Below are positions 26,658-34,724 of a stretch of DNA of 64,000 nt, piece after piece. Origin of the DNA: Granulosicoccus sp947495035 (GTDB lineage Bacteria > Pseudomonadota > Gammaproteobacteria > Granulosicoccales > Granulosicoccaceae). The stretch's first letter is position 1, and the number at the start of each line of letters is the position of its first letter. The translations under genes and the position numbers were made by a program. The stretch is taken from assembly GCF_050589605.1 (NCBI RefSeq), contig NZ_JBNGOO010000001.1. One strand, written 5' to 3'. The notes beneath the pieces were generated by a model. It worked only from the letters and a program-made list of their open reading frames with translations. It was not told the origin of the DNA and searched no databases.

Positions 26658-27275
26658 TCAGCCGGTTTGCAGAACGCGTGCAAAATCACCCGACACAGGG
26701 CTTCTGCAGAGTTCTCCGAGAATATCTCCGATCTGGCCAGCGCGCAGGATGAAGTCAGGCGAGTCACGATGAATCACGTTCCAGGGCATCGAGTCCGCGT
26801 CGGCATCACTCGGCGATTGAACAATGGTGAAGCCATGATGAGAGGCGAGGGTCTGGGCGCCCTCGGTACCATCATCGAGGTAGCCACTGAGGATCACGGC
26901 AATGCAATCCTGATCGAAAAGCTGCGCGCCGGAATTCAGGGAGTCGTTGATACTGGGGGTGGGCTTCTGGCCGGGTTCGATAGGGCCAAGACGAAAACGG
27001 TTGATGCCTTGCGAGTCGCGCATGACTTCGGTGGTCATGCCTGCTGGAGCGATATGAATGGTGCCGGCCAGGATTTTCGCCCCGTCTTCGGCATCAACGA
27101 CCGGAAGAGCCGAGTGAGACTGCAGAATTCCCGGAAGCAGGGAAGGGGCGTTCGGCGAGATATGACGCACAATCAGAAACGCTGCGTCAATGGCAGGATG
27201 CAGCGACGACACGATTTCAATGATGGGGTCCAGTGAGCCCCAGGAACCACCGATCACCACGTATTTCATCGTCAT
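26658..27275 (-). CDS. Stand-alone CheB-type methylesterase domain
   Basis: A 205-residue protein equal to the CheB catalytic domain alone: Ser11 in IGGSWGSL, His38 in VRHISPN, and the Asp region in VILSGYLDDGTEGA near 130. CheB hydrolyses glutamyl methyl esters or deamidates glutamines on chemoreceptors. The N-terminal receiver domain that normally gates CheB is absent, and no che gene is adjacent; the only chemoreceptor in the window is 27 kb away. It may be constitutively active or serve a non-chemotaxis pathway. The catalytic triad appears intact. Confidence 0.84.
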   Translation of the reverse strand: MTMKYVVIGGSWGSLDPIIEIVSSLHPAIDAAFLIVRHISPNAPSLLPGILQSHSALPVVDAEDGAKILAGTIHIAPAGMTTEVMRDSQGINRFRLGPIEPGQKPTPSINDSLNSGAQLFDQDCIAVILSGYLDDGTEGAQTLASHHGFTIVQSPSDADADSMPWNVIHRDSPDFILRAGQIGDILGELCRSPVSGDFARVLQTG

Positions 27276-27419
27276 GCAATCATCCGAGTACCGGCCAGCA
27301 CATGCGTGGCCCCGTGGTGGTCGGTTTCATCGGGGGAGCAGGAAAACCCGCAGTCCCCGGGAAGAAGACCGTGAACGAATTCCCAGGCGGCCCGGCGCCC
27401 GAGTCCGTCTGCACTACAG

Positions 27420-27457
27420 GCCTGATGGTGTCGCGCAGTTCGCGACGGCCATCAGGC
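27420..27457. repeat. Long inverted repeat downstream of minE
   Basis: GCCTGATGG (27420-27428) pairs with CCATCAGGC (27449-27457), and inner GTCGCG pairs with CGCGAC around a short loop. It lies 13 bp beyond the minE stop codon on the minus strand. There is no T-run, so it is a stable 3' hairpin or a rho-dependent/processing site rather than a classic terminator. Confidence 0.6.
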
Positions 27458-27469
27458 GTATTCTCGAAC

Positions 27470-27799
27470 TCAGGTTGCGTTGGCTTCCTGGCGACGTTCC
27501 ATGGCACGACGTCTGGCACTCTCGGAAGGTTCTTCATCCGATGCCGAATCTTCCGGCAAGGTGATGTTCAGCTCGAGCACGTCACAATTGTCCTGTGATT
27601 CCAGCTGTACCGATAATGCGTCATCACCGACTGCCACGTATTTCTTGATGACGTCCAGAATATCCTGCTTCAGCATGGGCAGGTAGTCAGGGCCATTGCG
27701 TCCGGTGCGTTCGTGAGCAATCAGAACCTGCAGGCGGTCTTTGGCCACCCTGGCCGACTGGTCCTCTTTGCCGGTCTTGAAAAAACTGAAGATTCCCAT
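27470..27799 (-). CDS. minE: Cell division topological specificity factor MinE
   Basis: A 109-residue MinE. The N-terminal membrane-targeting segment is MGIFSFFK, followed by the MinD-activating helix region (ARVAKDRLQVLIAHER) and the topological specificity domain with LPMLKQDILDVIKKYV and LELNITLP. It stimulates MinD ATPase and drives pole-to-pole oscillation. A polar C-terminal tail of about 20 residues exceeds the E. coli length of 88. It is the last gene of minC-minD-minE, 6 bp after minD. Confidence 0.96.
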   Translation of the reverse strand: MGIFSFFKTGKEDQSARVAKDRLQVLIAHERTGRNGPDYLPMLKQDILDVIKKYVAVGDDALSVQLESQDNCDVLELNITLPEDSASDEEPSESARRRAMERRQEANAT

Positions 27800-27805
27800 G
27801 TCAAT

Positions 27806-28615
27806 CTACCCGAATAAGCGCGCGAGAAACCCTTTCTTCGGGGCTTCCATGAAGCGATGTGGCTTGGCCTCGCCGAGCAGCCGATCGATGGCATCGGAAT
27901 AAGCCTGTCCGGCTTCGCTCTCGTCGTCGAGGATGACGGGCTTCCCTGCGTTCGAACAATCCAGCACAGACGGGGATTCAGGGATGATGCCGAGCAAGGG
28001 AATGGCCAGCAGATCAACGATGTCGTCGACGCTGAGCATTTGCCCGTCCTTGACTCGGGTTGGGTTGTAGCGTGTGATCAGCAGGTGCTCCTTGACCGGC
28101 TCCTCGTTCATCTTGGAACGCTTGGATTCGCTCTGCAGGATACCCAGGATGCGATCGGAGTCCCGGACGGAGGAGACTTCCGGGTTGGTGGTGACGATGG
28201 CTTCATCGGCAAAATACAGGGCCATCTTGGCGCCTTTCTCGATACCGGCCGGGGAGTCGCAGATGATGTAGTCGAAGTCACTCTTCTTGAGCTTGTGCAT
28301 GACGCGCGCGATGCCTTCGATGGTCAGGGCATCCTTGTCGCGCGTTTGCGACGCAGGGAGAATGTAGAGATTCTCGATGCGCTTGTCCTTGATCAGGGTC
28401 TGATGGAGGCTGGCCTCCTGGTTGACCAGGTTCACGAGGTCATAGACGACGCGTCGCTCGCAGCCCATGACGAGGTCGAGATTACGCAGGCCGACATCGA
28501 AATCGATGACGACGGTCTTGAAACCACGTTTGGCCAGGCCCGTGGCTATGGATGCACTGGTTGTGGTCTTGCCGACCCCACCCTTGCCTGAAGTTACGAC
28601 GATTGTCTTGGTCAA
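27806..28615 (-). CDS. minD: Septum site-determining ATPase MinD
   Basis: A 269-residue ParA/MinD-family ATPase. The deviant Walker A is SGKGGVGKTTT at about 9-19, with the signature lysine; DFDVGLRNLD and DSPAGIEKGA mark switch regions. The C-terminus, KKGFLARLFG, is the amphipathic membrane-targeting sequence. It recruits MinC to the membrane and is released by MinE. It lies between minC (25 bp gap) and minE (6 bp gap). Confidence 0.97.
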   Translation of the reverse strand: MTKTIVVTSGKGGVGKTTTSASIATGLAKRGFKTVVIDFDVGLRNLDLVMGCERRVVYDLVNLVNQEASLHQTLIKDKRIENLYILPASQTRDKDALTIEGIARVMHKLKKSDFDYIICDSPAGIEKGAKMALYFADEAIVTTNPEVSSVRDSDRILGILQSESKRSKMNEEPVKEHLLITRYNPTRVKDGQMLSVDDIVDLLAIPLLGIIPESPSVLDCSNAGKPVILDDESEAGQAYSDAIDRLLGEAKPHRFMEAPKKGFLARLFG

Positions 28616-28640
28616 GCTCCAACTCCCAAAAATGTCTGCA

Positions 28641-29411
28641 TTAGAGCGGCTCTATCGTGAGCCTGTCTTTATCGAGCCATATCTGCGCAGGTTTGCCGCG
28701 CAATTCTTCCGGAATGGTCTCGAGCATGCGATAGTTGCCCGCGACCGATACCAGTTCCGCTTCCAGCGATTGACAGAAAATTCGTGTCGATGCGTTCCCT
28801 GACACTCCGCACAAGGCCCTGCCTCTCAGCGGGCCATAGATATGGATATTGTTGTCTGCAATGATCTCGGCCCCCGGACCTACCTGACCCATGACGATCA
28901 GGTCAGTGTCTCTGGCATAAATCTGCTGTCCGGATCTGACCGGCTTGTCTATCAGCAGGGGAGCTTTGACCACATACTCTACCTCCCGCGATACGGACAA
29001 GTCCACATCCGGAACGGGGTTCTGAGTGTTACTTGGCGCTTCTTCGCCAGCGGAATCAGCGCTTTGTGAAGACTCTTGCGGGGCCAGGGCGCTACGGCGT
29101 GCACCGCTTTCGATCAGCGGTAGCGAGATCGACCTGGCCAGTTCGGAAGCGCGATCACCGATGCTGGCGACAATGGGGACCAGTTTGTGACGGCGAACGC
29201 ACTCCAGCAGTGCCTTGCCGTCGATGCTCACCGCCTGTTCTTCAAGTACACTGAGGTCGATGACGACGGGCGTATCCTTGAAAAAACCGGGGGCCTGCAG
29301 CACCTTGTCAGCGAGCTTTTCATCAATGACTGCCATGTCATTGGTGTGGAGCTTGAGCGACATGAAGGTGTACATTCCACCTTTCAGTTCGACTCCGATA
29401 GTGCTCGACAC
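28641..29411 (-). CDS. minC: Septum site-determining protein MinC
   Basis: A 256-residue FtsZ inhibitor. The N-terminal domain (about 1-110) is followed by a variable linker rich in Ser, Gln and Glu and the C-terminal beta-helix domain beginning KPVRSGQQIYARDTDLIVMG, with GRALCGVSGN and KPAQIWLDKDRLTIEPL. The start is a GTG at 29411 supported by GGAG 7 bp upstream. First gene of the min operon and divergent from dinB. Confidence 0.93.
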   Translation of the reverse strand: MSSTIGVELKGGMYTFMSLKLHTNDMAVIDEKLADKVLQAPGFFKDTPVVIDLSVLEEQAVSIDGKALLECVRRHKLVPIVASIGDRASELARSISLPLIESGARRSALAPQESSQSADSAGEEAPSNTQNPVPDVDLSVSREVEYVVKAPLLIDKPVRSGQQIYARDTDLIVMGQVGPGAEIIADNNIHIYGPLRGRALCGVSGNASTRIFCQSLEAELVSVAGNYRMLETIPEELRGKPAQIWLDKDRLTIEPL

Positions 29412-29561
29412 AATTCAGCTCCGTGTTGTAAAGGCTGCAAGACACAGCAGATTGTTGAACTCGGAAATTTCCCTGCTGCCGCCTCTGCTGTATTGCCACG
29501 CAGCCGGCAAGGGGATCGAGTCTTTCCACAGGTCCGATTCTAAAGCAATTACGCACATGAC

Positions 29562-30815
29562 ATGACCATGTCGTCCAATTCGACGGGTAAAAAGACGGGT
29601 AGCGGAATGTCAGCCGATGGCAGCGTGGAGAACGGTGCAGCGGGGGCGAACGCTGACGCTCCCGCATTGCGCAAGATCATCCATGTCGACATGGATGCCT
29701 TCTACGCGTCGGTCGAACAGCGCGATGATCCGGCCTTGCGCGGGTTGCCGGTGATTGTCGGAGGGCGTCCCAATGGTCGTGGCGTGGTGGCTGCCTGCAG
29801 TTACGAGGCACGCGTGTTCGGGGTGCACTCGGCCATGCCCAGCGCCGAGGCCGGGCGGCGCTGCCCGGATGCCGTGTTCGTCAAGCCGCGTTTTCAGGCC
29901 TACAAGCAGGTATCGCAACAGATTCAGGCGATATTTCGCGAGTTCACCGAGGTGATCGAGCCTCTGTCTCTGGATGAAGCCTATCTGGACGTGACGAACA
30001 ACACCCTGTTCGGTGGCTCTGCCTATCGCCTGGCGCGCGAGATCAAGGCCCTGATTCGGGAGAGGACCGGTCTGGTGGCCTCCGCAGGCGTCAGCTACAA
30101 CAAGTTCCTGGCCAAGATTGCATCGGATTACCGCAAGCCGGATGGTCTGTTCTGCATTCTGCCGGAGCAGGGTGAGAGCTTTGTTGCCAGCCTCGAGGTT
30201 GGCCGCTTTCACGGTGTCGGCAAGGTCACCGAGGCTCGCATGCACGACCTCGGGATCCTGACCGGGGCCGATCTGCGGCAGTGGAGTGAAGAGGAACTGG
30301 CACGCGAATTCGGCAAGAGCAGCAGCTATTTCTACCGGGTGGCGCGCGGTATCGATCATCGGCCGGTCAGGGTCAGTCGTACCCGCAAGTCCATCGGTTC
30401 GGAGAGAACCTTTGCCGACAATCTGCATGACAGGGCAGGCATGCTGGAGATTCTCGGTGGGCTGTGCGAGGAATTGCACGTTCAGATGCAGGAGAGAGAG
30501 CTGGCAGGTCGGACCATCACGGTCAAGGTGCGGTTTGCCGATTTCTCCACCTATACACGTGCCCATTCCCTGTCACAGGGGGTGCTCGATGCGGCCTCTT
30601 CCTTGCGGGCTCTGCCATTCCTGCTGGATCGAGCCTTGAGTCTGCGACAGACCTCGGATCGCGGGGCGGCGCAGGCGCACGGACGTAACTCCGACAGCGG
30701 GTCCAGGCCTGCGCGGCATACGGGAGTGCGCTTGCTCGGGGTGGCTTTCAGTGGCCTGATTGCCGCTGGTGAGGAAAGGCCGGTACAGCTGGAGATGCAG
30801 TGGCCGGATGATTGA
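29562..30815 (+). CDS. dinB: DNA polymerase IV
   Basis: A Y-family translesion polymerase of 417 residues. The catalytic acidic motifs are HVDMDAFYASVEQRD at about 41-55 and SLDEAYLDVT near 140; VASAGVSYNKFLAKIASD and the helix-hairpin-helix region follow, with the little-finger domain after about 285. An N-terminal extension of about 37 polar residues precedes the conserved core, so the true start may be the ATG at 29607. The C-terminus lacks a clear QLxLxL clamp motif, but EERPVQLEMQW may serve. Convergent with the GGDEF/EAL gene. Confidence 0.93.
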   Translation: MTMSSNSTGKKTGSGMSADGSVENGAAGANADAPALRKIIHVDMDAFYASVEQRDDPALRGLPVIVGGRPNGRGVVAACSYEARVFGVHSAMPSAEAGRRCPDAVFVKPRFQAYKQVSQQIQAIFREFTEVIEPLSLDEAYLDVTNNTLFGGSAYRLAREIKALIRERTGLVASAGVSYNKFLAKIASDYRKPDGLFCILPEQGESFVASLEVGRFHGVGKVTEARMHDLGILTGADLRQWSEEELAREFGKSSSYFYRVARGIDHRPVRVSRTRKSIGSERTFADNLHDRAGMLEILGGLCEELHVQMQERELAGRTITVKVRFADFSTYTRAHSLSQGVLDAASSLRALPFLLDRALSLRQTSDRGAAQAHGRNSDSGSRPARHTGVRLLGVAFSGLIAAGEERPVQLEMQWPDD

Positions 30816-30839
30816 GTCGGTGGGCTGTCGGCGACACGC

Positions 30840-32705
30840 CTAGTGGCCAAGCACGACATCCGGAAAGGTGGTTGCCGCCATCGGTTCGCACAGGAAGTAG
30901 CCTTGTGCCCTGTCACAACCGAGCTGATCCACCATGTCGAACTGCTGCTGGTTCTCGATGCCTTCCGCGACAACCTCGGCACCGATACTGCGCGAGATGT
31001 CGACGATGGCCGCGACGATGTCCTGGCTGTGGGCATCGCTGGCGATATTGGCGACGAACGCGCGATCGATCTTGACTTCACTGATGGGATAATCGCGCAA
31101 CTCCAGCAAGGAGGAATAGCCGACACCGAAATCGTCAATGGCAAGGTGGACACCCATCGAGGTGAGTTCCAGCAATTGCCGTTGCAGGCGCTGTGTGTCT
31201 CGGGCCAGAGCGGTTTCGGTGATCTCCAGACAGAGTCTGTCGGGGTCGAAGCCGGTCTGGCTCAGCAGTCGATCGATCTGCGGCACGATATGGCTGCCCT
31301 CGAACTGTTTGCGTGACAGATTCACCGACAGCATGGAGGGGGACATGCCGTAATGGGAAAGTCGTTGATAGTCGGCCACGGCACGGTTCAGCACCCATTC
31401 TCCGAGCCGATGGATGATGCCGGTCTCCTCGGCCACCGGAATGAAGTCGTCGGGAGGTACGCGACCGAATTCACTGCTGTGCCAGCGCAGCAGGGCTTCC
31501 ATGCCGCAGGTCATCTTGCTGCGAATATCGATCTGCGGCTGATATTGCAAGGCGAGTTCATCGCGTTCGATGGCCTGCTGCAAGCCGATTTCCAGCTGAT
31601 GGCGACGCTTTGCCTGCTGCTGTTGCGCCGAGTTGTAGACCACGATGGAATTGCCTTTCAGGTACTTGGCATGGGCGCAGGCACTGTCGGCGGACTTGAG
31701 CAGTGTCGACACGGTATTGCCATGCTCGGGGGCGTAGGCGATGCCGATGCTGGCTCTGACCGGGACGTTCATGGCGTTGACATTCAAGCCGCTGCGCAGG
31801 GTCTGCAGCAATTCGGCCAGCGTGGCTTCGATGGTTCCATGATCGTGATCGGCCTCCAGCAGAATCGCGAATTCATCACCTGCGGTACGGGCAATCAGGG
31901 CATCTGCCGGCATTGCCTGTTGCAGACAGCAGGCCGTCTGCCTGAGCAGTTCGTCGCCGGCGCAGCGGCCATAGGTATCATTGATCTGCCGAAAACTGCG
32001 CAGGTCGACGATGATCAGCGACAACTGGCTGCGTGTACGGCTGCAAAGCCTGCTCAGCTCGTGTACCAGGCGAGTCCGGTTGGCCAGACAGGTCAGTGGG
32101 TCCTCAAGGCGCTGGTTGATCAGATGGTTGGAGCCATACACGGAAATGCTCTTGCCGCCGTCACTGGTATTGCGCTCTCGGATCAGGAGTGAGCGTCGAC
32201 CGTAACTGGGCAGTTCGAAGGTCAGGGTGGAGTCGAGACCGGGAGCGGAATCCAGGGCTCGCTGATGGGCGCGCGCCACCGCTTCGTTGTCGGGAGAAAT
32301 CTGTGCATAGAGTTCGGTGGTGCCGATGTCGGGAAACTGTGCCGGTTCGATGCCCAGGGGCATCAGTCCGGAGAGCTTGCGGTTGACGGCCGTCAGCCGA
32401 CCGTCGGCGTTGAACAGGGCAACGGCGTCGGGCAGGGCGTCCAGCGTGTTCTGGACCAGCTGTTGACGAGCCTGAGGGCTGCGGGCTCGGTATCGGCGGA
32501 TGGCCTCTGCGGTCAGGATGAGCGTCAGCACGCAGGCACCGCTCAACCAGGGAGACTCGCGCAGCAGTTGGGGCATGGCATTGATGGCCCACGAGATCAT
32601 GTCCGTGGAGACGCGAACGGCCGGGCCGATGATGCCCTCATCCGACCATGGCCACGCTGTCTTCCAATCTCCCGGCAATCCGTCAGCTTGGGTCAATGAA
32701 CTCAT
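30840..32705 (-). CDS. GGDEF/EAL cyclic-di-GMP protein with PAS-like region
   Basis: A 621-residue protein. One hydrophobic segment near 52-67 may anchor it; a PAS-like region follows (LDALPDAVALFNADGRLTAVN). The GGDEF domain reads RTAGDEFAIL, with Ala in place of the first Gly, so cyclase activity is doubtful. The EAL domain appears complete: MEALLRW, LSVNLSRKQF, CLEITETALARD, AIDDFGVGYSSLLEL and VAEGIE. The likely role is c-di-GMP hydrolysis with GGDEF as a GTP-sensing module. Alternatively it is bifunctional. It stands alone, convergent with dinB. Confidence 0.9.
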   Translation of the reverse strand: MSSLTQADGLPGDWKTAWPWSDEGIIGPAVRVSTDMISWAINAMPQLLRESPWLSGACVLTLILTAEAIRRYRARSPQARQQLVQNTLDALPDAVALFNADGRLTAVNRKLSGLMPLGIEPAQFPDIGTTELYAQISPDNEAVARAHQRALDSAPGLDSTLTFELPSYGRRSLLIRERNTSDGGKSISVYGSNHLINQRLEDPLTCLANRTRLVHELSRLCSRTRSQLSLIIVDLRSFRQINDTYGRCAGDELLRQTACCLQQAMPADALIARTAGDEFAILLEADHDHGTIEATLAELLQTLRSGLNVNAMNVPVRASIGIAYAPEHGNTVSTLLKSADSACAHAKYLKGNSIVVYNSAQQQQAKRRHQLEIGLQQAIERDELALQYQPQIDIRSKMTCGMEALLRWHSSEFGRVPPDDFIPVAEETGIIHRLGEWVLNRAVADYQRLSHYGMSPSMLSVNLSRKQFEGSHIVPQIDRLLSQTGFDPDRLCLEITETALARDTQRLQRQLLELTSMGVHLAIDDFGVGYSSLLELRDYPISEVKIDRAFVANIASDAHSQDIVAAIVDISRSIGAEVVAEGIENQQQFDMVDQLGCDRAQGYFLCEPMAATTFPDVVLGH

Positions 32706-33071
32706 CGGATGGTCGATCTGCCCTCACGCTCATAAGTGACACGAGTGTCTGTCCCATTCTGCGCGAGTGCTGCCTTGCCTCTTTACTGCGCGTAAATCCC
32801 TGTAACAGGAGCGGAAGGTTTCACCTTACAAGGGAGAAAACTTAGACCCGCGTCACGTAAAATAGCAGAAACGCGAGAGATCGACGAATTCGTCTGTCGT
32901 GTAGCGTGTTTGGTTACGGTTAGAAGCCGGGGGGCTATTCGCTGGATAGCGGGGCACTGCGGGGCGGATGTGGGCCGGTATCGGTGGCACAGCCCGGGAG
33001 ACGACACCGGGGGCAGGCGGTACTCGGGCCGTGCGGCAACCGGCTCTGGTTGCCACACGGCGAACGGCGAT
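32706..33071. other. 366-bp intergenic region
   Basis: No gene is supported. On the ppiC side, GGCAACC (33035-33041) pairs with GGTTGCC (33048-33054) with a possible outer GTG/CAC extension, a hairpin ending 14 bp beyond the ppiC stop and lacking a T-run. On the other side, the upstream region of the GGDEF/EAL gene holds a 12-nt palindrome, GACACGAGTGTC, at 32738-32749. Confidence 0.45.
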
Positions 33072-33350
33072 CTAGCTGCGAGCAGTGACTTCGACGGCGT
33101 GGAAGCCGAACTGCGTCTTGATGGGGCCCTGTACTTCACCGACTTCGCCTTCGAAGCAGGCTGTTTCGAATTCGGGAACCATCTGGCCCTTGCCGAAAGT
33201 GCCCAGGTTGCCACCGTCACGCTTGGAAGGGCAGCTTGAGTGTTCTCTGGCGACTGCCGCGAAATCGGCGCCGCCCTTGATGTCGTCAATCAGGGTCTGG
33301 CACTTCTCTTCGCTGTCAACGAGGATATGGCGTGCTGTTGCTTGAGTCAT
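33072..33350 (-). CDS. ppiC: Parvulin-type peptidyl-prolyl isomerase
   Basis: A 92-residue single-domain parvulin with TARHILV at the start, the CPSKRDGGNLGTFGKGQMVPEFE core and FGFHAVEV at the end, matching E. coli PpiC in length (93). It catalyses cis-trans isomerisation of prolyl bonds in the cytoplasm. Its start overlaps the preceding small gene by 4 nt (ATGA at 33347-33350), so it is translationally coupled to it. This places a folding enzyme downstream of the class II ribonucleotide reductase genes. Confidence 0.93.
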   Translation of the reverse strand: MTQATARHILVDSEEKCQTLIDDIKGGADFAAVAREHSSCPSKRDGGNLGTFGKGQMVPEFETACFEGEVGEVQGPIKTQFGFHAVEVTARS

Positions 33351-33640
33351 TTTGAAGGTTTCCAGATGCCGAAGGCTTCTTGTGTGGGAGGAGGAGGAGG
33401 TGCCGCAGCCCGTTGTTTCTGGCTCTCGACATCATCCGATACGTGTTTCATGAACGCGGCCAGCTGATCCAGCACTTCATCCTTCTGTCCGGCCGGCATG
33501 TCCTGCTGACCCAGCAGAAAACCGACTACCGCGCACAGGTACTGAGAGGTGACACCCGGGTCGCCTGCAGCCGGATCGTGTTCCTGCAGCAGGTTCTGGA
33601 TGTCACCGACAAGCTTGGCGGAAAGTTGTAGTTCACTCAT
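33347..33640 (-). CDS. Small protein of unknown function, proline-rich tail
   Basis: 97 residues, not recognised. The first 65 residues look helical and soluble (VGDIQNLLQEHDPAAGD, CAVVGFLLGQQDMPAGQKDEVLDQLAAFM). A short AAAPPPPPTQEAFGIWK segment follows near the C-terminus. It overlaps the upstream zinc-ribbon-like gene and the downstream ppiC by 4 nt each, strong evidence that it is a real translated gene and that the three work or are regulated together. No membrane segment or signal. Confidence 0.75.
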   Translation of the reverse strand: MSELQLSAKLVGDIQNLLQEHDPAAGDPGVTSQYLCAVVGFLLGQQDMPAGQKDEVLDQLAAFMKHVSDDVESQKQRAAAPPPPPTQEAFGIWKPSK

Positions 33641-33888
33641 GTCATCAGGTAAGCGGCAAAGCCATGGTTGGACTCGGGCTGGAACATGTCCGGCTCGGCG
33701 GAGTATCCGCTGTCATCATCCTTGCGGGTCGACATGGACAGCGAGGCTTTTCCGACTTTCGGATCGCTGGTCATACGCACCTGTTTGCAGACCGGACACT
33801 GGTGCCAGCAAGTGATCGCATGTTCACTGGATTCGCAGCGATCGAGGATCATCGGCGACTGGCAACTTCTGCATTTGATTGTTGACAT
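33637..33888 (-). CDS. Small zinc-ribbon-like protein
   Basis: 83 residues from the ATG at 33888; the frame is open to 33978 but that extension is basic and unlike the rest. Two Cys pairs, IKCRSCQSPM near the N-terminus and CWHQCPVCKQ about 25 residues later, suggest a structural zinc site. The C-terminal half is polar. The function is unknown. It lies 93 bp downstream of nrdJb and overlaps the next small gene by 4 nt. Confidence 0.7.
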   Translation of the reverse strand: MSTIKCRSCQSPMILDRCESSEHAITCWHQCPVCKQVRMTSDPKVGKASLSMSTRKDDDSGYSAEPDMFQPESNHGFAAYLMT

Positions 33889-33981
33889 GGGTATCTTCGC
33901 ATTCGTCGGGAAAACGGGTCTTGAAAGCTGTTGCCAGCGTTCTCTGACTCGCGAAAAGAGGCGGCTATTGTACCTCAAGAT

Positions 33982-34710
33982 CTAGCCGCACTTGGAATCT
34001 CCACAGTTCATGCAAGTCTGACAACCGTCACGCAGGACGACCGCCTTGTTGTTGCATTTGCTGCACAGCGTGGCATTGGCCATCCAGGGCTCCTCGGCAG
34101 AATCGTTGGCTGAATCGGCAGTGCTCTGCTGTTCTGCCCGCAATTCGGCTTTCTTCTCCTCGATCAGTCTTGCCTGAACTTCATCGGGCTCGTTGCTCTT
34201 GAGCATGCCGATATCGATCAGGTGATGTTCGATCACCTCACCTATCTCGGCGATGATGGACGGCATGTACTTGCCCTTGTTCCAGTAGCCACCACGCGGA
34301 TCGAAGACCGAACGCAGCTCTTCCACCAGAAAGGTGATATCGCCACCCTTGCGGAAGACGGCAGACATGATCAATGTCAGGGCGACGATCCACTGGTAGT
34401 GTTCGAGGTTCTTCGAGTTGATGAACACTTCGAACGGACGCCGCATCTCGTGCTCGGTACCTTCATTGAGCACGATGTCGTTGATCGTGATGTACATGGC
34501 ATGCGCCGACACGTGTTCGGGTGTCTTCAGCTTGTACGTCGAGCCGATCAGCTTCTGTGGGCGGGCAAGGGTTTCGTGCATCTGGATGACATCGGCCAGA
34601 TGCCCATCCGTCTTTGATGCCTCGGCGGACTTTGTGTCCTGTACAGTTTTCTCACCGCTGTCGGCTGGCTTGGCAACCGCATAGCCGACGATTTTCTTGT
34701 TGATCTTCAT
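33982..34710 (-). CDS. nrdJb: Class II ribonucleotide reductase, C-terminal subunit NrdJb
   Basis: A 242-residue protein corresponding to the C-terminal part of adenosylcobalamin-dependent ribonucleotide reductases, encoded separately as in Pseudomonas. The core includes GSTYKLKTPEHVSAHAMYITIND and GGDITFLVEELRSVFDPRGGYW. The Cys-rich tail (LCSKCNNKAVV...CQTCMNCGDSKCG) carries the redox-active cysteines that re-reduce the active site. It follows nrdJa by 14 bp in the same operon. Without it the large subunit should not turn over. Confidence 0.92.
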   Translation of the reverse strand: MKINKKIVGYAVAKPADSGEKTVQDTKSAEASKTDGHLADVIQMHETLARPQKLIGSTYKLKTPEHVSAHAMYITINDIVLNEGTEHEMRRPFEVFINSKNLEHYQWIVALTLIMSAVFRKGGDITFLVEELRSVFDPRGGYWNKGKYMPSIIAEIGEVIEHHLIDIGMLKSNEPDEVQARLIEEKKAELRAEQQSTADSANDSAEEPWMANATLCSKCNNKAVVLRDGCQTCMNCGDSKCG

Positions 34711-34724
34711 TCAGGTCGATTCCT

